Source of the DNA: Styela clava
Taxonomy: Eukaryota > Chordata > Ascidiacea > Stolidobranchia > Styelidae
Length of the DNA stretch: 64,000 nucleotides
Assembly (NCBI RefSeq): GCF_964204865.1
Contig: NC_135263.1
Span: 808,501 to 872,500, forward strand
Direction: 5' to 3'
This document shows positions 11,966 through 23,807 of this stretch, one piece after another (the first letter of the stretch is position 1; every line of letters starts with the position of its first letter). Position numbers and translations under genes: made by a program. The notes under the pieces are model-generated. The model did not search any database and had not been told where the DNA came from. It saw only the letters and a program-made list of their open reading frames with translations.

Positions 11966-12746
11966 GCTCTATGACGTGATTGTGACATCGTAGTAACGTG
12001 ATTTTTGGATGGCGTAGTCAGGCGGGGTTAGAATGGACATGTGAAAAAATTCATATGCTATGACCACTAGAAGTACTTGAAGCACGAAACTACGCGAGAC
12101 CCGCGAGAGTGCCCAAGGCTAACCCAGTATCTTTTGTATCAGGCTGATTTTCTGGAACTTTGTTCAGATTGAAAACGCTTCATAAACGTATGGTAGCTTT
12201 TTACATATTAGTGTATGCTTTTATAGAACCTTGGATCAAGTATCAGTGGCTACCTGCCTGTAGATTTGAAGTGAACTCTCAAAATGAGAGATGTGTCTTG
12301 TATTCTGTATAACTTCGGGTTATAGAACTAAAAGTCAATATATTTTTATATCAGTCGCGTTCAGAGTGAGGACACCTACAAAACAGAGTGGCTCTGTTCT
12401 TTTTTGATATTTGCTCAGAACAACGTCCTACACTGGCAGCCATAGTTGATGTAGTTGGTTTATTTTTGGAATGGTGTTTTTTTACAACAATTAAGTTTAA
12501 TTAAGTTTTTGATAATGTCTGTAAATGGCAATATGCAGTGGCTGCTTGTTCAGGGTATTGTTCAGTGCGTACAAAATATATTTCTTATCAGATCAGTGAA
12601 GGCTTTTCTACAACCTTAGATCACGTATCAGTGGCAGTCAATAAGATAGGGAAAGTCACTGTTTTTTTTTTTGTTTTTTTTCGGTTTGACACCACTCACG
12701 CCATATATTATGTCTTGTGCGAGGTGATGGACATGGGGATCGACTG

Positions 12747-13020
12747 CTAGGATTTACATATTTATTCCGGGGGAGAGGAAAGTCGATAAGACGGCTTGAC
12801 AATATGGTGAACCAGGGCCTCTCGTCCGGTTACCATTCCATGTCGAGTATGGGATTAGTTTGGTTATGTGAACCACCCTACGGCGGCGAGGAGTCCAGCA
12901 AACCTCTCGCACATAACCATCCCGCATGGGATTCGAACCTGCGAACCCACGCAGAGTAATCAGAGGTGCGGTGGTGAGCGTATTCATAGCGCATATTACG
13001 ATGCGCCACACCGCCGCGCC
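12747..13020 (-). mobile_element. tRNA-derived SINE copy upstream of BRK1
   Basis: Reverse-strand copy of the 6146 SINE. The B box appears as its complement (GGATTCGAACC, about 12928), and the head ends ACACCGCCGCGCC at about 13020. It lies about 150 bp upstream of the BRK1 start codon and so may sit in the promoter. Confidence 0.75.
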
Positions 13021-13168
13021 TGATATTAGTTATTACTAATAGACGTCTGTTCATATCCTAAGATATATATATTGTATTTACAGTATTGCTTTCTAGTAGA
13101 AACTAAGTAACAGTATTGCTTGCTAGTCCACAAAATCATACCCGCCAATTCCAACCATCCATCAAACT

Positions 13169-13801
13169 ATGTCGTTGTACGAAGAAAACATTTCGAATGA
13201 AACGAAAGAAAGTCGACATCAGAGAATACAGGTAATAAAAGTGGTGGAGGGAGTCATTTTAAACTGTTCCATTATTTGGCAGCTCCGTACTTTGAGTTGT
13301 TCTAGTATAAACAAGCTCTGACTAATATGGTCACCTCAATGTCCGCAAAATTTCGCAAAGCTTTGTCATGCGTTTTCGAGCGATAGAAAAGGATTTGCCT
13401 CAACCCAGTTTTTTTTAAGTCCAGGTCACCGAGAATATATGAATAAATAAATGATAGCCCTCCAAATTCTCCCATCTATAAGTACTGGAATCTGGTACCA
13501 ATTGGTAGAGCATAAGGATTTTTTCAAAAAAACAAAAACCCAAACAACTGCAGCAAGAATTCAATGAACTATCCAAAAATACATTCCATGTCCAATAAAA
13601 TTTTGTTCTTCTTTCCAGGAAGATTGGGATAATCGCGAATACGTTGAAGCAGTAACGAGTAGCATCAGAAAGATGACGACATTTCTAAATTTATTCGATG
13701 CTTCGTGCAGGAATCGTCTGACATTTTTGAATCAAAAATTGTCTTCGCTAGAGCGAAAAATTGATTATATCGAAGCAAGAATTGAGAAGAAGGCAACGTG
13801 A
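13169..13801 (+). CDS. BRK1: BRICK1 (HSPC300), WAVE regulatory complex subunit
   Basis: Exons 13169-13231 and 13619-13801 join at a phase-0 intron (cag/gtaata ... ttccag/gaa) to give 81 aa; human BRK1 is 75. After a variable 21-residue N-terminus the protein follows the family closely: [31 protein letters not shown], then [19 protein letters not shown]. The long amphipathic helix is the coiled coil that packs into the WAVE complex (WASF, ABI, NCKAP1, CYFIP), which activates Arp2/3-dependent actin branching downstream of Rac. The gene is very compact (633 bp including a 387-bp intron) and sits between two converging racemase genes. The extended, charged N-terminus is the only divergent part. 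No other family fits. Confidence 0.94.
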
Positions 13802-15315
13802 TTTGTGCTTGTTTATTATAATGGACAAAAATGGTGTTTACAACTGCAGGGTAACCCTTTCCACATAAAAGAACAGCGCCCTTCTACAAAAGTGAAGACA
13901 ATTTATGCACCACTTGAACTTATGTGTGTGAATGATTGTATCCAAAGGTTTTAGTAATCAAGGACGCTTTGAACTAAAGTTATGTTATCTCTAGTGTATG
14001 TCCCGAATCACCTCCTCGGTATTGTAGTCCGTTACGTCCCATATTACTGACACATTCGGGTACAGTCATACACAAACAGTTCAAGCGTATTTTATACTTG
14101 ATGTTATGTTCTCTCCATGATGGTGGTTCTCAAACTTTTTAAGCTAACAGATAGTAAGGCGAAAGTATGTTTTATTTACAAAACACGTTGAAAATACGTA
14201 TGGATGAAGCGTAGATATCCAAAATAGGGCGAGCAATATCAAATTCAACAAATATTTTTAATTAGCTTTACGCCCCCTTAAAAAATTGTATATGCTACCC
14301 TTGTGAGGCGCGCCCCATCGTTTGAGAACGACTTCACTAGAATATGTTCCAAATGACCTGGCTCCTGTTTTTCTTTGGGTCACCATGTACTAAATGGACT
14401 TTGTTTGTCATGTTTTTCTCTAATAGCGGACTTATTTTCAAACTCTTCGGAGTCATGTATTAGACTTTCAATCGTCGTAAAAAAAATCTGAAACTGGGTT
14501 CTGAAAATTCTATTTCCCAAGCTAGACCGGAGCAGGTAGCGGGAAATAGCTAGCCCGAACACATAGTTTTCAAGTATCCTGAGAGTCTAAAAAGCAAGTG
14601 AATGATACAGAAGAATGCTCACATTTAAAAAGGGAGGAAGGGCTCCCTGGATAGGTTCTGATATTCCAGGAATGTTTTTCTCGAATCAGCTCTTATCCGA
14701 TTCTCGCGGCCACTGAGGATGATGGACTTATATTCGTAAAGATTTGTATTCTGATATTCTACGCTACACAACTTATTACAACATTCGAAGCATTTTTTTC
14801 GACGTTTTTTATTTCATATGGGCACCCACTGAGCTTCTTGTAAACCATCTAGCGCTCGACTAATCAAGCAAATAATAATTCAGTCTTTTTTATATTTTGT
14901 GAGGTTTTCCTATTTTTCATTATTTTTATTAATATTATTCAGAGAAATAAAGCAATTTGATAATCTAGTTTCTTTGTTGTTTTGAGAAAAGGATAAAACG
15001 TCAATAAGAGAAAAGTGTTTTATTTAACAGTATCCTTACACCTATAGTTGAGGTCTCGGGATACAAGCAAACCTAAAAATTATCGCACAATTACTTTAAA
15101 TATAAAAATAAATAATTATTTGCACCGAATTAGGAAGCCTATGTTGGAAGGAAGATTGGGTCGCGCGTCATGGAATTTTCAAGCAGTATAACCTTATTTT
15201 TACACTTATGACGTCAGTTTAACGTAAAAAGTTACGTCAATTGCGCCACATAGTCGGAACGGCGCCTACTTTTTGCTGTTCAGGTCAGAATCATATTCCT
15301 AAACTAATTATAATC
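13802..15315. other. Spacer between BRK1 and racemase B 3' end
   Basis: Contains a hAT-type repeat (14117-14336) and otherwise AT-rich sequence. TTTATT at 15018-15023 would be an AATAAA on the - strand for racemase B, and AATAAA at about 14945 could serve BRK1 only with a long 3' UTR. No gene seen. Confidence 0.45.
14117..14336. mobile_element. hAT-type repeat with GTGGTTCTCAAACTTTTT ends
   Basis: Ends GGTGGTTCTCAAACTTTTTA and CGTTTGAGAACGAC. The interior phrases GATAGTAAGGCGAAAG and ACGTTGAAAATACGT recur at 26407, 59654 and 62930. The target duplication is not clear. Confidence 0.6.
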
Positions 15316-18300
15316 CTAAGACGAGCAGTTTAATAATTCCGGTAAAATAGCGAAATCTACATTTCCTCCGCATAGAACTACTGTTACATTCTTAGGTTTT
15401 GAGTTTGGGAAAAATTTCGACAAACTTTTGTTGAAATTTTCAGAAAGAACAGCGGCCACAGCCACCCCTGCTGTCGGTTCAATAACTAATTTGCATCTTT
15501 CCCAGACAAGCAGTGTGGCATGTTTTATTTCGTCTTCTGAAACGGTTATGACGTCATCAATGAGGTCACGGATCATTGGCCAAGTGTTTTTACCAACACT
15601 GACTTTCACAGCGTCGGCAATTGTATTCGGAAACGTGGGGTTTGGGGTTAAAACTCCCGTTTTTTTAGAAATATAACAATCGTTTGCACGTTCCGGTTCA
15701 GCGGCGATGACCTTCACGCTTGAATTAACGCCCTTCACTGCAGTAGCGATGCCAGATATCATTCCTCCCCCACCGACGGCAGCCACTATGACCTCACATT
15801 CTGGATTTTGTTCCATAATTTCAAGGCCCAACGTGCCCTGGCCCTTTATGACGTCAGGATTTTGACTAGCACTGACGTATACGCCGCCATGTTGTTTGAT
15901 GACGTCATCGGCGCCTCTTTTTCGAGCTTCTTCTGAAGCTTCGCAGAGAACGACGTTGGCCCCATACCTAAATAAAACAAAAATTATCGTCAAATATTTT
16001 GCTATGTGGCGAAAAAAAAACGATAAAAAAATTATGGGAAGAGGAAAGTCGATAATAAGGCTTGATCATATGTGAAACACGGCTTCTTATCAGTTTAACA
16101 GTTGAATAACCGGGGATGGGTAACTTGGTGGCAGCTGAAGGAGTAGATATCATCAAATTGGCGACGCCATATGTACATACCTCATTTTACGTTGGTTTTT
16201 ATTTATACATAAGGGGCACCAGGCTAAGACGCAACCGGTACTGGTTTCGAGTCAATCGAGTGTATGCAATAAAGCACTACCTGACTCTTACATTAGGTTG
16301 GTTTTTAGAGAAATGGAAGGATTTAAAGATAGGGCGTATCATCCGTAATATACGGTAATACGTTACGTCATGGTGGTCCAAGGTTGTCGGCTCCGCGGGC
16401 GATGCCTTTATTGTTAGCATATACTTCCGACCAAAAAGATAGAAAGCCAGATAATAATTTAGACTGCCAAGCACATCATTCAACTTCGCTATTTGCCTCA
16501 GCCAGCCATAACACTAGTCAATCCAGTGACATTAGTGATGAAACAATATGTCAAAAGATTTTTCTGATAAATTTGATTACTAAACAACACGAAATTCGAT
16601 TTATCGATTACTCTCCGAATGTGAGCGGGCCACAGATAATGAAGCAGCGGGCCACATGTGGCCCGCGGGCCTGGGTTTGGACCACCCTGCGTTACGTTAT
16701 AAACTTGACATAATGATGCTAAAATGAGACATATTGCCACGTTTCATGTTAGAGGAATGTTGGTCCGTCATATCAGAGTTTCAATCTGAGGAAGCTATCG
16801 TCAGCTGGTGTCCTGGCAGTGCTAACTTGAATTGTTCAAGTCTCTCGCTATCTCATGACATCTCGGAGGCGAAAATATAGCTCTTAGTGCGCCAGTTGCC
16901 AATTGTAACTTTTCTATCAGTATTCTCACTCTCTCAGATGAGGCGGATCTCCGGACTAGGGTGGGCATTTTCGAATACCTGATGATTTCAGAATCGATTC
17001 TTTTATTTTGAATATAATCTCGAATACGTGGAACATATCCATTTGTATGTGATTTTTTTCACTTTGATAGGTCCTCCAGAAACAAAAGTTACCGGAAACA
17101 TGGAATTCACCATTCAGTCTGTTCACTGAGTAATCACAGAATTGCATAAAATATGACTTCAATAAAAATAACTGAGAAATATACCCGGGCCTCCGACGGC
17201 CCAAAAATGAAAGATGGCGGCGATTCGAAACTTTTTCTGAATTCATTTGAATTATTTACTGTTCGATTCGGTTCGAATATTCGATTCGAAGTGCCCATCA
17301 CTACTCGGGACCTTATTTACTGCATATTGGAGCCGCTTTCTTTTGAAAATGTGAAAAAAGTGCCACCCTTACCCTTTCACGGCGTCAATTTTGCATTTCG
17401 GCGAGTTTTCTGGCATCACCACATAGCATTTGAGGTCCGACGACTGAGCAGCTCGGGCGAGAGCTTGTCCATGGTTCCCACTGCTGTCACACACCACACA
17501 GCTCACGTCTGGTAAATCTTGTTTGATTTTGAGCACTGCATTTGTTGCGCCTCTAAGCTTGAATGACCCTGTTTTCTGTTGAAATATAATACAGGACGCT
17601 AAAGCTAACAAACTGTGACGCCGTTAATCTCGGTGGTGCAAGGAGTGTAATTTTGAGTTAAAATCTATATTCGAAAAATATCGTGAAGTGAGGATTCTTT
17701 GATAGCAAAAATGAATTCAGAAAACAATGGAAATGTAAGCAATTGAAAGCCATATCAAAAAACCTCAATTTAATCCAAGATCGGGTAATACTTACAGGGT
17801 CGTAATATTCAATAATAGACTCCTTGCACTGACAACAGACGGAAAAAAAAGCTACCAGAGAATGAGATGTGACATTATTTGCTCGTTAATCAAGCGGAAA
17901 GCAAACAAGGCACGTTATGTAATATTTATTTATAAGCGCTAACGCGAATACAAGGTAAGTGGAATTCGACTGGTTCTAATGGATAAACTTAAAAATTGAT
18001 ATAAGGCACTACTTAAAATCGAAACAGGTACAGCTTCGAAACCCATGCCAAAAGATGCCACATGGTACTTAGTGATCAGGTGATATATTGTCTTGCGTAT
18101 GAAATTTGCTCCAAATGTTAGAATGTGGGTTCTACGTTGAAAACCTCTTGAGCAATAATGACCATATCATTAGTAATACATTTTTAGGCGATAGGCTGCA
18201 AGCCTGCAACCTCGATCTGCGCAAAATTTAGTACCGTTTTAATGCAACACACCTGATTTTTTGTTTCAATCTGTTATTAAATTTTACTTTATTTTTATTT

Positions 18301-18879
18301 CAGTTTCTGGGGGTCACGAAAAAATTTGGCTGTGCCGAAATGGTTTGAAGACACTGCGATAGTTGATAATAGCAAGGGGCAAACATAATTGAAAAAAGAA
18401 GTATATGTCTAAAAAGTACGAATTTTGACTCTATAGGATTCGTTCTATATTTTGTATGCGATTGCGTCATCAAAAATTGCGCAACTTGTAGCGCTTTCGC
18501 GTTTCTGTGAGTCGTAAAATTTTCCGTTCGTTTGGGACTTCGTGTCCGTATATTTGAACATCGATCTCTTGTTTTTTAGTCTCATCGTCTAATAATGAGC
18601 TAGATTAGAACAAGTTGGGGATTGCGGCAGTAACTGGAAAGTACCAATCAAAAATTTATAAACACCTACCTGAAAATTTTCCGTTTTTAGAAATATTCTA
18701 TGTCCTGACATTTTGTTTAATGTGGACGATGTCATCATGGGGGTTTTGTCTACGTAAGGACGTATTCGCGTCATAGCTGACGTCACATCTTCAAAAGTGC
18801 AACAATATGATGACGACATGAGTGCTTGTTGTCTTGCTAAACTTTGAACTATTTTTGTAAAATGGTAAGGTCTGAACAT
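15316..18879 (-). CDS. SRR: Serine racemase-like PLP enzyme, paralogue B
   Basis: Exons 18670-18879, 17373-17575 and 15316-15967 (- strand, phases 0 and 2) give 354 aa. Motifs: KTGSFKLRG with Schiff-base lysine K76, SSGNHGQ at 101-107, GGGG at 203-206, metal ligands E228/A232/D234 in EPERANDC, and CGGN at 337-340. The loop reads SASQNPD, so serine racemase/dehydratase is favoured over aspartate racemase. The residue before SSGNHG is aspartate (D100), where paralogue A and the human enzyme have histidine. The first 20 residues are basic with no acidic residue and may target mitochondria. M21 aligns with the usual start of the family, so a shorter cytosolic form is possible. A splice-acceptor-like CTGCAG lies 2 nt upstream of the ATG. 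It converges on paralogue A with BRK1 between them. Confidence 0.92.
16373..16688. mobile_element. hAT-like element with GGTCCAA ends, racemase B intron
   Basis: Left end GGTGGTCCAAGGTTGTCGGC and right end CTGGGTTTGGACCACC are inverted. The right half (CACAGATAATGAAGCAG, GTGGCCCGCGGGCCTGGG) is repeated at 37200-37415. It lies in the intron between exons 2 and 3 of racemase B. Confidence 0.6.
16957..17303. mobile_element. hAT-type MITE, TAGGGCTGGGCATT family, in racemase B intron
   Basis: Ends TAGGGTGGGCATTTTCGAAT and GAAGTGCCCATCACTA. Flanks CTCCGGAC (16949-16956) and CTCGGGAC (17304-17311) match at 7 of 8. It ends 69 bp from the splice donor of exon 2 on the opposite strand. Confidence 0.7.
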
Positions 18880-20273
18880 CTCTGCAGAAAATAATTAATT
18901 AAAGCACGCAAGATCAGTAAATATAGCCCATGCAGAGGCGTATCTAGTCTAGAGGTAAGATCGAGTCCAATAATTCCCGTTAAACCCGACCCGACCCCTG
19001 ACTAATTACCGTAATTGGATTCGCAGGCCCGAGCCCAAAGCAAACCAGAAATTTCATATTTTATTTTGAATTGTCATTGCAGGGGTTTAGTACAATATGT
19101 GTCCTGTTGCCGAGGCAACTTCTGTTTTTTTTTTGCAGACCACGGTCTCTCGTGGCCAAAACGCCTCATTTGAAAAAAAATCAGCGATAGAGTAGCCCGA
19201 CCCGACCCGACCATAATGATTGACATTTCGTGGCACCGTTTGAATAGGGGCGCAATAAAGGCGAAATTTTTTACTGTAAAATGGTTCAATAAAATGATTT
19301 TAATTTGGTGGAATAATTGAAATTCCTATTTTTACTCAAACAATAACATACTCAATTGCATTGCAACATTCAAAATAAATAATCTGTCTGTCTGGCCTGA
19401 GGAAATCATCTAATCACTGCAACAAGTACACTCCAACTTATAATAACTCGCATTGTTTTGCCAATTTCAAGCATGCTACTGTACTCGTTCGACTATTACA
19501 GCAGAGCTCAAATAAGTTATGATACAAGGCAACGGTGACAGTAGGCTATTTTGAATTCCACCATTGTACGAAAAAATGACACCACACAGGGTGAAAATTC
19601 AAAAAGTTACCAAAACACCAAATGAGGATTTTAAAGCATAAACTTATTACAAGGACTATCTCACTTTGAGACATAAAATATAACTGAAAACTCAAACTCT
19701 AATTGTGATAATAGATAAATCAGTCAATCAATCATCTTATTTCGGTTCTCTGACATAAACAACATAAAAAGTAAACAGACGAACATAATTTAGGAATACC
19801 TGGGAGGCGAGCATAACTTGAAGTTAAAAAACGTAGTACGTGCTCGCCCCTATCCATCCAAAAAATAAAATTAGCACACAAAGGAGTGAACGCGATTCAG
19901 AATCGGGTGAAAACGCATATAACCATACATAAACACAGGGGAAATGTACTTCCTTAAGACTTGTATGTTCTTAAACCATGCAGATAGAAGACACCATAAA
20001 AATCAAGCAAGCTGTGCCTCAGTATAAGGACACAAATGTTGCGCATCATCACCGTTACTCAAGTCAAGAATGTTAGCTGCAAAATGGTTTGGCCTGCGAT
20101 ATGTGCAATGGTTTTTATTGTCTTTTATTTCAGGGATAAGAAAAAGACTTAAAATCTAATTCTATCATTTTACCTTAAATTAATGTTTAATGCTCAGTCG
20201 CGTGATTTGACACATTACGAAAAGTTTCAAAACTGTGAGAGTCATTAAAATATAACTGTTGATGAAAAAAGGG
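18880..20273. other. Spacer between racemase B start and tRNA-Lys
   Basis: No gene recognised. The 19725-19860 block (tatttcggttctctgac ... gcataacttgaagtt) resembles 44085-44180. CTGCAG at 18882-18887 may be a 3' splice site for racemase B. Confidence 0.4.
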
Positions 20274-20346
20274 CGCCCGATAAGGGACTTGAACCCTTGA
20301 CCGTTGGATTAAAAGTCCAACGCTCTACCGACTGAGCTAACCGGGC
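20274..20346 (-). tRNA. tRNA-Lys (anticodon UUU)
   Basis: The - strand gives a 73-nt cloverleaf. The acceptor stem GCCCGGT pairs with ATCGGGC, the A box is TTAGCTCAGTCGG, the anticodon loop is CTTTTAA (anticodon TTT) on a TTGGA/TCCAA stem, and the B box is GGTTCAAGTCC. A single discriminator base G ends it, with no intron and no encoded CCA. All invariant positions are intact, so it should be functional and decode AAA/AAG. Confidence 0.97.
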
Positions 20347-20544
20347 TACGATGAATAGCTGCTCGATATATCAATAGATTGCTCGAGCGTTTGGCTGTGA
20401 ATTGGCTTTGATTCGATGTCTCGTCTGCGCAACTTTGATCGGTTTATATATTGTGTTTTTGCCTGTTTTTTATATTCTGCCGACGGCCGTAATCTCGAAC
20501 TACGAGAGTAGCCACAGGCCACAGATAGGCAGACACACGCTTTA

Positions 20545-23500
20545 GGGTGGAGATCAAAAACCTCACTTAACTTAAACCTGGATTAAGACTAATCTCGGAT
20601 TAGTTAAACTCGGTTTAACTTCGAAAGTTAAACGGAGATCAAAAACCCAGTTTAGCGGTTACTTAACTAATCCTGGTTTAAGTCCGACGCCACGAGGCAT
20701 TTCATCAAAACGTCGTGGCATGTTGCTCTTTGACCTCGTATTCCCATGGCGATGACAACGCGAACCCGATTTTGTTGTAATTTGCTGTCTTTGCAAAGTC
20801 GGTTTTTGATGTATTTCGTTGATTTTGCCAAAGCAAAACAAGCTGGGCGGCAGACCTACGAAGAGCTGACGCGCATTACCCGAAATGTCAAAATAATAAC
20901 AATTTATCATAAATCCAACCTTTTTGGTCGAAGGGACACGTGATTCAAAAATAATTGCGCGGGCCACTTGACATGGTAGTTATGATCTAGTTTTGCTACA
21001 CTACTACAGGTTAAAAATAAAAAAAATACCCTCACATCAAACTTTCCCAATTATTAGAACAATAAAACTTGTTTTCCAACCATTGACGGGCGCCATCAGT
21101 GGTTATTCCCAAAAGTTTAGCCAAAGACAAGATGCTTGATCATTTTTATCACAGCTCTAGTCGTACCCCTAACAGGGGCAATGGCTGCAGTCTCCACGGT
21201 GATTTTATACCATCATTAACTACCCGCAAGAAGATAGCAAGTCACTAACTGAGCAGTAAACTTAATGTCAGCGCATCGTCAAGCGCCAAGGAATACGATA
21301 AAAACATTTTCCGCTTCTGCATTTAAAATTCCCGCATTAGAATTCCCAAGCTCTTCAACACGATGAGTTATGGTCTGTCTTGACAGGCTATTTTTGCAAA
21401 CACCTAGAAATGCTTCTACATATTGCTCGCGGGCCACGAGTTGGACGACCCTGGTCTACAACACCAACTGAATCTAATATTTTACTCCTAAAACCTCAGC
21501 GTAACAACAAACAGACTTAAATTACAGAACCCACATCCTACTTAGAGTGAAAACAGACGAAATGAACACACTTCAGCTGATAACCTATCCCTGGCAAGTT
21601 CTGGGCCACAGGCTTCTACATATTTAACATTTTATTATTTTGAAAATTTGTATTGCAAAAATAACTAATATTCATTTGTTCAAATGACTGCTAAAATGTA
21701 CTGACATTCAAGAAATGGAAAAGCATAGAATCAATTCGGAAGAGGTGCTAAATTTTATCCTGGATCTACAGCTTTGAGACAGGAATGTGTCAACGTAATG
21801 CACACAGACACAGGTGCAATCATAGTTGTTGCTTTCGTTGCTATTTGAAGGTTTTATTTATTTCTTCTGCGGAAGACTCGCCAAGTGACGAAAAATTGAC
21901 ATAACTATGTTTCCTCTAAATGTTTTAGAATTATTGCAAGAATTATTTGTTTGTTAAGCTTAAGTTAACCGGGTTCCACATATTTGCTGGACACAGAGGC
22001 GTAGAATAAAGCACTGCTGCAACCTTGACTTTTACTATAATTCTATCCATAACAGTTGTTTGTCTTCATGACCTGAACAATAAAAATAAAAATACAGGGT
22101 TAAAGATAGTATATTGATGAAGTGCGCTAGATATTAAAGAAGCAAATTTGACCTAGGCAATGACTAAAACCGAATGATTTGTATTCGAATTTGTACAGAT
22201 TTTTTGTATTCTGAAATGATAGTTTTGAATTACGTAAAATCCAATGTATATTTAATTATATGAATTTGGAAAAGTAAAACAGTAGAGTATTCTTAGTTTT
22301 CAGATATTAACTCTTTTGTCTTCGATTGTGATTGCATGTCGAACAACTTTGCTCTACTCTAAAATCATGTGATACTAGTTTTGCCTGCATGTAAAAAGAA
22401 ATGACTAGAATAAAAGTATCCTCACACTATACGAATAATACAGAATATACACACAAATTAAAAATAATTTTCATTTAACAGCTGATACTACATAAATTTA
22501 GGACAGTTCACATACAAATAATATGGCATTTAAATAGTGACAAACTCACAAATTTGCTCTTCCAATAGAGCTGATGAAATTGATCATCATCATGGCACTC
22601 AGACAGTTTACTTGACTTGAAACAGCTGTAGAAATAAATGAAAAATCAGAAAACAATGTTACATTAAAGAAATAGTTATGATAGCATGAACCATTGCATT
22701 CATAATAATAAGTTATTGGCAATATATAGTTATCAATATACTCATTCCTGCATTTGGTGAAATTCATGGGCATGGTACTACAATATTCTAGTTTCATTTT
22801 ATATAGCAAGAGTCAGAATCATTAATACCATAAATATCGTACATATGTGCATACAGCATACCAATAACATGCAATATGATTTTACATTGGTGTATATCAA
22901 AATATCCACCCAACCTGCTATCTATTCGCTTCTCGCCTATTTTTTTTATCCAACTTCGGGAACTTGCAGACTTGTGAATTAGCCGATGACAAGATACATA
23001 CACCGGGGTACAGTGCAGTAGTGATACATGGATATCGTAGGTAAATCTCAGTTCAGCTCATACACAAAATATAACCAAGAGGAATATTTTGGGCACTGGT
23101 AGATCTAAATATCTGAAAATATATCATTTTTGTTAAAACATTTTGAAGTTTATATTACTGAATTAGGACTAGGAGTATCTGTTCGACGGTACCACTGCGC
23201 AACTGCTTACCAACGAAACTATACTAAAATACTGGGCCCTATGTCTGTTTATGACAAGAACCAATATAGCAATATACTACTGGTACAACTGTAGTCTACA
23301 ATCTAAGCTAAAATAAAACTTCACAAAAACTGCTAAGAAAATCAAAAAAACGCAAATACAGAAATATATCAATACGCCAGGTACCGTATGTATTTACCTT
23401 ACTAGCCCAATTCCCCGTTGTGAATACTTTTGTTCGGGCGTAGTACGGTAGGTACCGGTACAGCACAGGTACCACCGCAAATGCTACATATCGCAGCCTC

Positions 23501-23807
23501 GTGGTACAGGTATACAATTATTTATTCGTCGTGACGCTTGTACAGAGCTCCCTGCTACTCCATTTGTCGCCCCAGAATATAATATAGATTGTACGGTAAG
23601 CGATAACATCCAACACGACAAGCGCCGCAATCCAAATGCACTCGACAAACCGAGTTAAACCACCTCCAGACCAGGTTTAAAAAATCGCCGATTTTAAGTC
23701 GAGATTTACGTCACAGAAAGTTAAACCACCTTTTTGATCCGGACTTAAACCGCCGATCCAAAGTTAAACTCCGATTCGAGGTTAAACTACCTTTTTGATC
23801 CCCACCC
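20545..23807. mobile_element. 3.3-kb element with PIF/Harbinger-like ends
   Basis: The left end is GGGTGGAGATCAAAAA and the right end TTTTTGATCCCCACCC, flanked on both sides by TTA (20542-20544, 23808-23810). Both subterminal regions contain many TTAAAC/GTTTAA words in opposite orientation. The 3-bp TTA/TAA duplication is typical of PIF/Harbinger. Within it the longest open frames are about 100 codons with no transposase recognised; the one at 20659-20967 (-) contains PRRFDEMPRG but cannot be assigned. Calling it one element rests on the matching ends and TSD. Confidence 0.65.

Larger units (their letters stand above)
8485..13168. other. Intergenic region rich in repeats
   Basis: Between racemase A and BRK1 no gene was found. 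It holds MITE pieces, GGCCCGCGGGCC-family pieces, a hAT MITE and a SINE (listed separately), plus diverged repeated blocks around 11290-11520 and 12230-12650 that share phrases such as gtattctgt and cagtggc. A block at 12000-12045 is the inverse of sequence at about 28080-28150. Confidence 0.5.

Noticed and set aside
16384-16713. 109-codon open frame in racemase B intron
   Set aside because: It coincides with a hAT-like repeat whose sequence recurs at 37200-37415.
4553-18879. Racemase pair as aspartate racemases
   Set aside because: The loop that carries consecutive serines in described animal aspartate racemases reads SQNPD in both proteins, so serine is the better substrate guess.
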